From contig JAAUZC010000051.1 in assembly GCA_014804795.1 (NCBI GenBank), forward strand, positions 1 to 48,347: 48,347 nt of DNA, given 5' to 3'. The stretch is from Lachnospiraceae bacterium. GTDB taxonomy: Bacteria > Bacillota > Clostridia > Lachnospirales > Lachnospiraceae. Below the pieces are notes generated by a model. It was not told the origin of the DNA, did not search any database, and saw nothing but the letters and a program-made list of their open reading frames with translations. How positions within the stretch are numbered: the stretch's first letter is position 1; every line of letters begins with the position of its first letter. The translations under genes and the position numbers were made by a program. This document shows, piece after piece, positions 42,617 through 48,347 of the stretch.

Positions 42617-43252
42617 ATGGATGAAATAAAAGCAAAACTGCATACCGGAGAACTTTATTTTCCGGAGGACAAAGAAATCACAAAAGAGCAGAGGGTTTAT
42701 CAGGATTTATTGTATGAGTACAATCAGACCAGGCCATCAGAAGAGGAAAAAAGAGCCGGGCTGCTGAAAAAGATGCTGGGTGACTGTGGGGAAGAGGTAT
42801 ATATTGAGGCACCGTTTTATGCCAACTTCGGCGGACATCATTGCCACTTCGGAAGCCATGTGTATGCAAATTACAATCTGACATGTGTGGATGATACCCA
42901 TATTTATATCGGGGATTACACGATGTTTGGACCGAATGTGACGATCGCCACAGCGGGACATCCGATCCTGCCGGAACTTAGGCAGAAAGGGCTCCAGTAT
43001 AATATGCCGGTTCATATTGGAAAAAACTGCTGGATCGGCGCAGGTGCCATTCTTATGCCGGGTGTGACCATTGGTGATAATGTGGTGATCGGAGCGGGGA
43101 GTGTTGTGACCAAAGATATCCCGTCAAATGTGGTAGCAGTGGGAAATCCCTGTCGGGTGATGCGCGAAGTGGGAGAGCATGACCGGAAATATTATTACAG
43201 GGATAAGGAAATTGATTGGGGTGAATGGGGAGCAGAGAAAGTTGGGTCATAA
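42617..43252 (+). CDS. Maltose/galactoside O-acetyltransferase family enzyme
   Basis: 211 residues. N-terminal helical segment (QRVYQDLLYEYNQTRPSEEE) then a left-handed beta-helix of hexapeptide repeats (about 65-185). Catalytic His115 in ATAGHP and the acetyl-CoA binding loop IGAGAILMPGVTIGDN are present. It transfers acetyl from acetyl-CoA to sugar hydroxyls; it may detoxify non-metabolised sugars. AAGGAG site at about 10 bp. The 3' end overlaps the start of the UvrA-like gene. Confidence 0.9.
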   Translation: MDEIKAKLHTGELYFPEDKEITKEQRVYQDLLYEYNQTRPSEEEKRAGLLKKMLGDCGEEVYIEAPFYANFGGHHCHFGSHVYANYNLTCVDDTHIYIGDYTMFGPNVTIATAGHPILPELRQKGLQYNMPVHIGKNCWIGAGAILMPGVTIGDNVVIGAGSVVTKDIPSNVVAVGNPCRVMREVGEHDRKYYYRDKEIDWGEWGAEKVGS

Positions 43253-45749
43253 TGAAAATGGAACGCCGACGCATATCAGGGTGCGCGGGGCGAGAGTACA
43301 CAATTTAAAGAATGTGGATGTGGATATTCCGTTAAACAGGATTGTCGGGATAGCAGGGGTTTCCGGTTCCGGAAAATCTTCACTGGCACTGGGAATCCTG
43401 TATGCGGAAGGCTCCAGACGGTATCTGGAGGCGCTTTCCACATATACGAGAAGGCGTATGACACAGGCTGAAAAAGCGCAGGTGGATGAGGTGATGTATG
43501 TGCCTGCGGCTCTTGCACTCAGACAGCGTCCCGGTATTCCCGGCATACGCAGTACTTTCGGAACAGGGACGGAACTGTTAAACAGTCTGCGCTTGATGTA
43601 TTCAAGACTGGCGCAGCACCGCTGTCCGAAGGGACACTATGTAAAGCCGTCTCTGCGTGTTGCGGCGGGAAAAGAGCTTGTCTGTCCGGTGTGCGGCGAG
43701 CGTTTTTTTGCGCCCGGCGCGGAAGCGCTGGCTTTTAACAGTCAGGGAGCCTGCAGGCGATGTGACGGAACCGGAATCGTCCGGACGGTGGACGAGAAGA
43801 CGCTTGTGCCGGATGAGTCTCTTTCCATTGACGAGGGTGCTGTGGCGCCGTGGCAGACATTAATGTGGTCGCTGATGAAAGATATTGCCCGCGAGATGGG
43901 TGTCCGGACGGATGTGCCGTTCCGGGAACTGACGGAAAAAGAGCGGGATATTGTATTTCACGGGCCGGCGGTGAAGAAAAATATTATCTACCAGAATAAG
44001 ACAAGCGGCGCCATGGGAGACATGGATTTTACCTATTTCAATGCAACCTACACTGTGGAAAATGCACTATCCAAGGTGAAGGATGAGAAAGGGATGAAGC
44101 GGGTAGAGAAATTTTTGAGGCAGAGTATCTGCCCGGACTGCGGAGGAACCAGACTTTCTGAGGAGGCGCGTGCCCCGAAGCTTCGCGGGATTTCTCTTGC
44201 GAAGGCCTGTACTATGACGCTCTCGGAGTTGACTGAATGGGTCAGTGGCGTACCGGAATCTCTGCCGGAGGAAATGCGGCCGATGGCGGAAAGTATCTGT
44301 GAATCTTTTCTGAGCGCGGCGAAGCGGCTGATGGATCTGGGGCTTTCCTATCTGACATTAGATCGCGCGGCCTCCACGTTATCGACAGGGGAGCGGCAGA
44401 GAATGCAGCTTGCCAGAGCGGTCAGAAACCGCACTACCGGTGTACTGTATGTGTTGGACGAACCGTCTATCGGTCTGCATCCCTCCAATATGGAGGGACT
44501 GACAGGGGTGATGCATGATCTTTTACAGGATGGGAATACGGTTATCCTGGTGGATCATGATACCCATGTACTTTCGGAAGTGGATTGGCTGATAGAACTC
44601 GGGCCGCAGGCCGGGGCAGGCGGAGGAACGATCATTGCACAGGGAACGCTTCACGATGTGGCGCAAAATCCGGCTTCCAGGATTGGCGGATTTCTGACAG
44701 GAAAGTCGGTCATTGATATAGGGCGGCATATTTCTTCGGAGCAGATGTTTGAACTTGGAACCATTCATCTGTCCACTTCTGAAATCCATACGGTGAAACC
44801 GCTTAAAGTGGATTTCCCGAAGGGGAGGCTGATCGCCGTGACGGGAGTCTCCGGTTCCGGAAAGACAACGATGATCCTGGAAAGTCTGATTCCGGCACTG
44901 GAAGCTTCTGTCAAAGGAGAAAAACTGCCGGAGCATGTGCTCTGCGTCTCGGCGGAGGGAATCAGGCAGATAAAGCTGATCGATGCAACACCGATCGGTG
45001 TGAATGTCCGCTCCACAGTGGCGACTTATGCCGATGTGCATGATGAACTGCGCAAGATCTATGCGAGAACGCCGAATGCGAAGGAAAAGGGATATAAGGC
45101 GGGAGATTTTTCCTATAATACGGGAAAACTGCGCTGTCCGGTCTGTGACGGTACAGGATCCATCAGTCTGGATGTGCAGTTTTTGCCGGATGTGGAGATT
45201 GCATGCCCGGAATGCGGCGGTTCACGGTACGCAAAGGAGGCGAGCCTGATCCGGCGGGTATCCAAAAAGAACAGTGGTGCCTATACACTGCCGGAATTGA
45301 TGGATATGAGTATCGATGAGGCTCTGGAGGCCTGTGCGGATCTTCCGAATGTGGAAAAAAAGCTTAGAGTGCTCCATGATCTCGGGCTCGGATATCTGAC
45401 GTTGGGAGAGGAGACGCCGAGTCTGTCCGGAGGGGAGGCCCAGAGGCTGAAGCTGGCAAGTGAGATGGGAAGAGGGCAGTCGGATTCCGTATTTGTTTTT
45501 GATGAGCCGACCATCGGACTGCATCCGCTGGATGTGGAGGGATTGTTACAGGTTTTCCGTAGGCTGATTGAAAATGGAGCAACCGTGATCGTGATCGAAC
45601 ATGATCTGGATGTCATCCGGAATGCGGATTATGTGATCGATATGGGGCCGGGAGGCGGTATTCACGGCGGCGAGATCATTGCGAAAGGGACACCGCAGGA
45701 GATTCGTGAGGAGCAGAACAGTTTGACGGGGAAATATCTGAAAGACTGA
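43242..45749 (+). CDS. UvrA-like ABC ATPase, short (UvrA2/DrrC-type) form
   Basis: About 835 residues. Two ABC modules with Walker A loops GVSGSGKSS (39-47) and GVSGSGKTT (535-543), signatures LSTGERQRMQLARA and LSGGEAQRLKLASEM, and zinc-finger cysteine pairs (CPVC, CRRC, CPDC, CPVC, CPEC). It is about 100 residues shorter than housekeeping UvrA, which usually reflects loss of the UvrB-binding domain, as in UvrA2/DrrC proteins linked to damage or drug tolerance. The start is uncertain: TTG 43242 has GGGGAG 10 bp ahead; GTG 43221 is an alternative. Either overlaps the acetyltransferase gene. Confidence 0.82.
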   Translation: MGHNENGTPTHIRVRGARVHNLKNVDVDIPLNRIVGIAGVSGSGKSSLALGILYAEGSRRYLEALSTYTRRRMTQAEKAQVDEVMYVPAALALRQRPGIPGIRSTFGTGTELLNSLRLMYSRLAQHRCPKGHYVKPSLRVAAGKELVCPVCGERFFAPGAEALAFNSQGACRRCDGTGIVRTVDEKTLVPDESLSIDEGAVAPWQTLMWSLMKDIAREMGVRTDVPFRELTEKERDIVFHGPAVKKNIIYQNKTSGAMGDMDFTYFNATYTVENALSKVKDEKGMKRVEKFLRQSICPDCGGTRLSEEARAPKLRGISLAKACTMTLSELTEWVSGVPESLPEEMRPMAESICESFLSAAKRLMDLGLSYLTLDRAASTLSTGERQRMQLARAVRNRTTGVLYVLDEPSIGLHPSNMEGLTGVMHDLLQDGNTVILVDHDTHVLSEVDWLIELGPQAGAGGGTIIAQGTLHDVAQNPASRIGGFLTGKSVIDIGRHISSEQMFELGTIHLSTSEIHTVKPLKVDFPKGRLIAVTGVSGSGKTTMILESLIPALEASVKGEKLPEHVLCVSAEGIRQIKLIDATPIGVNVRSTVATYADVHDELRKIYARTPNAKEKGYKAGDFSYNTGKLRCPVCDGTGSISLDVQFLPDVEIACPECGGSRYAKEASLIRRVSKKNSGAYTLPELMDMSIDEALEACADLPNVEKKLRVLHDLGLGYLTLGEETPSLSGGEAQRLKLASEMGRGQSDSVFVFDEPTIGLHPLDVEGLLQVFRRLIENGATVIVIEHDLDVIRNADYVIDMGPGGGIHGGEIIAKGTPQEIREEQNSLTGKYLKD

Positions 45750-45775
45750 CATATACGGAAGGGGAGCAGAGGGCT

Positions 45776-47386
45776 ATGTATGAATGTCCGAATTGTGCCG
45801 GAAATCTCAAATTTGATATCGCCAGACAGCAGTTATACTGCGAGTACTGCGGTACGCAGGCGGATCCCTACAGTTTTGAGAAGGAGAGAGATGCCGAAGA
45901 GACAAGAGTGTCGTCCGGAAGATATGAGGTGACGATTTTCACCTGTCCGCAGTGCGGCGGCGAGCTGATCAGCGAGGATACCACGGCGGCTACATTCTGC
46001 AGTTTCTGCGGCGCTTCCACTATTCTGGACAGCCGCATCAGCAGGAAGAAACGTCCTGACTTTATCATTCCCTTTACGAGGACGAAGGAAGACTGCAGAA
46101 ACGCTTACAAAAAAATGCTGCGCCGTGCTGTCTTTGCTCCGAAAGAGTTGAAGGATGAAAAGCATATTGAAAAATTCAGGGGAATCTATATGCCCTACTG
46201 GGTGTATTCTTTTGAAAGAAAGGGATTGATGTCGTTTCCGGGAAAGCAGACCTGCAGGAGCGGAGACTATCTGATTACAGATCATTATGAATTGAACTGT
46301 CATGCGGAGGAAGAGTATAGGGGACTGGCTTACGATGCATCCTCCACTTTTTCCGACAGTCTGAGCGGCGCTATTGCGCCTTTTGATATGAGGCAGGGGA
46401 AAGCGTTTGCCCCTTCCTTTTTGAGCGGCTTTTACGCGGATACCAGTGATGTGAAAAAACAGGTCTATTTACAGGAAGCGGAAGATATTGTGGTGCAGGA
46501 TGTTGCCCGTATATTGGAGGGGGATCCGATATGCAGAAAGTATCATGCGGGGGAGGAGAGGACTTTTGAATGGGCATTAAAACCGGCTAAGCAGACAGTG
46601 CAGCTCGCTATGCTGCCGGTTTGGTTTCTCTCTTATCGAAACGGCGACAGAGTCAGTTATGCAGTGGTGAACGGACAGACGGGGAAAGCGGCGGCGGATC
46701 TGCCTGTGGATCTGAAAAAATATCTGGCGGGATCTCTTCTGTTAGCTCTCCCTCTGTTTCTTTTGCTGAATCTGTTTCTGACTGTCACACCGGGAAAGGT
46801 TCTGATGATCGCAGTGTTGTTGGCGGTTCTCTGCATTTTTATTTCCAATGCGCAGCTGTCACATATTCTGGCGAGGGAGTCGGGGGAGAACGACAGAGGA
46901 CTGGCTGCGGCGAGAGGAATGCTCAGAGAATATAATGCCCGACATAAGAAAAGAAAACCTGTCAGAATATCATGGAACGGAAGTATTATGAGTATAACTA
47001 TGATCGCCTGGATCGGCCTTCAAATTGTGGCGATAGGCGGATTAAAGGAAATGGTAATAGCCATTCTGCCGATCCTGCTGCCCGCAATAATGTTTTACGC
47101 TGTCTTTCACATCGGGCTCGGAAGGGGAGATTCCGGAAAGAAACTTTCTTACGGCGGGCATTTTAAAGAAAAGTGGCCGGTTCTGATAAAACCCTTTATA
47201 GGGATCATGTTTGCTCTTGTCATTCTGGTCATGAAACCTGTTTCCGATTGGTTTTATTACATAGGGGCATTTGGATGTATGGGGATGCTGCTCTGGGCGA
47301 TCATGGATATCATCAGACAGCACAATATGCTGACAACGCGTAAGCTGCCGCAGCTTGGCAGACGGGGAGGAGACGAACTTGAATAG
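45776..47386 (+). CDS. Zinc-ribbon membrane protein (YdjG-like)
   Basis: 536 residues. Two TFIIB-type zinc ribbons at the N-terminus (Cys4, 7, 22, 25 and Cys57, 60, 75, 78), a soluble domain (about 85-310; repeated Trp/Tyr-rich GIYMPYWVYSFE) and five or six membrane helices in the last 220 residues. With the TPM-domain gene overlapping it, the pair resembles Bacillus YdjG/YdjH, which recruit PspA and an SPFH protein to the membrane; those partners are not in the window. The comparison is by architecture only. Confidence 0.72.
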   Translation: MYECPNCAGNLKFDIARQQLYCEYCGTQADPYSFEKERDAEETRVSSGRYEVTIFTCPQCGGELISEDTTAATFCSFCGASTILDSRISRKKRPDFIIPFTRTKEDCRNAYKKMLRRAVFAPKELKDEKHIEKFRGIYMPYWVYSFERKGLMSFPGKQTCRSGDYLITDHYELNCHAEEEYRGLAYDASSTFSDSLSGAIAPFDMRQGKAFAPSFLSGFYADTSDVKKQVYLQEAEDIVVQDVARILEGDPICRKYHAGEERTFEWALKPAKQTVQLAMLPVWFLSYRNGDRVSYAVVNGQTGKAAADLPVDLKKYLAGSLLLALPLFLLLNLFLTVTPGKVLMIAVLLAVLCIFISNAQLSHILARESGENDRGLAAARGMLREYNARHKKRKPVRISWNGSIMSITMIAWIGLQIVAIGGLKEMVIAILPILLPAIMFYAVFHIGLGRGDSGKKLSYGGHFKEKWPVLIKPFIGIMFALVILVMKPVSDWFYYIGAFGCMGMLLWAIMDIIRQHNMLTTRKLPQLGRRGGDELE

Positions 47387-48233
47387 GCATAAGAAAAGGA
47401 AAGGAATCTTCAGAAGTTTATGCGGTGCGCTTTTTCTCTGCTGTGGAATGATGTTTCTTGAACCGCTTCCATGTCTGGGAAAGGAAGCGGCGGATGAAAA
47501 CCTGTACTATAGCAATCCGGATACCGGTTTCCGGGTTCTGGTGGAGGACAGGGCGGAATTGCTCACGGAGGAGGAACGTGAGAAACTGTCACAGACGATG
47601 CAGGAGATCACCGCGTATGGAAATGCCGCCTTTGTGACGACGCAGAGCAACGTGTACTCGACGGAAGAATTTGTGAGAAGTTATTATATGGAGCGGTTTG
47701 GAACGGACAGCGGTACGGTATTTGCAGTCGATATGACTAACAGAAATATCTGGATCCACAGCGACGGAGCCGTCTATAAAGTGGTGACCAAAGCTTATGC
47801 CGATACCGTGACTGACAATGTCTACCGTTATGCGTCAAGAGGGGATTATTACGGATGCGCCAAAGAGGCTTTTCGGGAGATCGATGCCCTGTTGAAGGAG
47901 CAGAAGATCTCACAGCCCATGAAATATATCAGCAATGCGCTGCTTGCCATGATCCTTGCACTGCTTATCAATTTCGGACTGGTGATCTGTTTTACCAGGC
48001 TGCGGAGGGTGGCGGAAAAAGAGCTGCTTTCCGGTATTGAAAGGCGGTTTCAGTATACGGGGCTTGGCGCTGCCCATATCCGTCAGACAAGGACTTATTC
48101 TCCGGTTTCAAGTGGTGGCGGAGGCGGAAGCAGTGGTGGCGGAGGCGGAAGCAGTGGTGGCGGAGGCGGAAGTAGCGGTGGCGGAGGCGGAGGGAGCAGC
48201 GGTGGCGGCGGAGGCGGAGGCCACAGTTTCTAG
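47379..48233 (+). CDS. TPM-domain membrane protein with Gly/Ser-rich tail (YgcG/YdjH-like)
   Basis: About 284 residues: signal peptide (about 1-35), TPM domain (NPDTGFRVLVEDRAELLTEEE, about 45-175), one membrane helix (ALLAMILALLINFGLVICF) and a tail of SGGGGGS units ending GGHSF. The start is TTG 47379, since GGGGAGGAG is correctly spaced and it overlaps the zinc-ribbon gene by 8 bp. TPM domains occur in envelope-stress and photosystem repair proteins. The tail is encoded by 21-bp repeats and could vary in length by slippage. Confidence 0.8.
   Translation: MNRHKKRKGIFRSLCGALFLCCGMMFLEPLPCLGKEAADENLYYSNPDTGFRVLVEDRAELLTEEEREKLSQTMQEITAYGNAAFVTTQSNVYSTEEFVRSYYMERFGTDSGTVFAVDMTNRNIWIHSDGAVYKVVTKAYADTVTDNVYRYASRGDYYGCAKEAFREIDALLKEQKISQPMKYISNALLAMILALLINFGLVICFTRLRRVAEKELLSGIERRFQYTGLGAAHIRQTRTYSPVSSGGGGGSSGGGGGSSGGGGGSSGGGGGGSSGGGGGGGHSF
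48111..48219 (+). repeat. 21-bp tandem repeats encoding SGGGGGS
   Basis: Units AGTGGTGGCGGAGGCGGAAGC at 48111, 48132 and 48153, then longer and degenerate copies from 48174. All are multiples of three, so gain or loss keeps the frame. Confidence 0.85.
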
Positions 48234-48248
48234 TATAACCGTCACCAA

Positions 48249-48347
48249 TTAACTGGACTTTTTGACAGGTAATGTATCAACTATAACTTCTTCACTGGGA
48301 TCTATTTCTTCAAGCCTGTATTTCCAGTGATAAACAACCGGGTCAGC
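48249..48347 (-). CDS. C-terminal end of an unidentified reverse-strand gene (partial)
   Basis: The minus strand stays open from the window edge to a TAA at 48249-48251, giving 32 residues that include VVYHWKYRLEEIDPSEE and end LPVKKSS. The sequence looks protein-like, but it is too short to name. It converges on the TPM gene with only 15 bp between them. Confidence 0.4.
   Translation of the reverse strand, partial: ADPVVYHWKYRLEEIDPSEEVIVDTLPVKKSS

Noticed and set aside
48037-48252. Alternative-frame ORF over the Gly-rich tail
   Set aside because: It is a VAEAEA-type shadow created by the 21-bp repeats in another frame.

Overview
The window looks like a chromosomal segment of an anaerobic, low-to-moderate GC Firmicute, most likely a gut-type Lachnospiraceae relative (Clostridia). 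The reasons are the conserved order priA-def-fmt-zinc peptidase-rsmB-rlmN-PP2C-prkC-rsgA, the good AGGAGG-type ribosome sites, a YesM/YesN regulator pair beside a carbohydrate ABC transporter, and a Tn916-type excisionase. No rRNA, tRNA or CRISPR array was recognised.

Layout. 1-465: structured intergenic repeats ahead of a MurE-type ligase. 466-13106: a long co-directional housekeeping run (murE-like, priA, def, fmt, yugP-like protease, rsmB, rlmN, PP2C phosphatase, PASTA kinase, rsgA). It links translation initiation and ribosome modification or assembly with cell-wall sensing, and it closes at a bidirectional terminator shared with a convergent tetR gene. 13128-20028: a tetR gene divergent from a two-gene surface module (an MMPL/RND-type transporter with a beta-helix-like tail, and a 1188-residue GLUG-repeat membrane protein). 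20072-20254: a promoter-to-terminator stretch that looks like an unassigned small RNA, followed by a large repeat-containing lipoprotein. 22599-24757: an accessory island holding a RelB/RelE-type toxin-antitoxin pair, an excisionase and a 33-codon integrase remnant. It is bounded by 11-bp tandem repeats and by a 17-bp near-duplicate of the ychF start, which I read as a decayed mini-integrative element at the 5' end of ychF.

25888-41543: a carbohydrate locus. It has a solute-binding lipoprotein, two permeases, a second binding lipoprotein, a YesM-type sensor kinase, a YesN-type regulator, two large inverting phosphorylase-type enzymes (GH94, and one I think is GH161-like) and a GH30 beta-glucosidase/glucanase. 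None of the three enzymes has a signal peptide. The simplest reading is import of beta-glucan oligosaccharides followed by intracellular phosphorolysis and hydrolysis, with a transporter ATPase supplied from elsewhere. The exact linkage is inference.

41712-48347: lgt, a maltose/galactoside-type acetyltransferase, a short UvrA-like ABC protein, a zinc-ribbon membrane protein and a TPM-domain protein with a Gly/Ser tail (a pair resembling Bacillus YdjG/YdjH), and the end of an unidentified reverse-strand gene. The most interesting items are the decayed ychF-site element with covarying hairpins, the candidate small RNA, the MMPL/GLUG module, the beta-glucan locus with its extra binding protein beside the kinase, and several families of short intergenic hairpin repeats.
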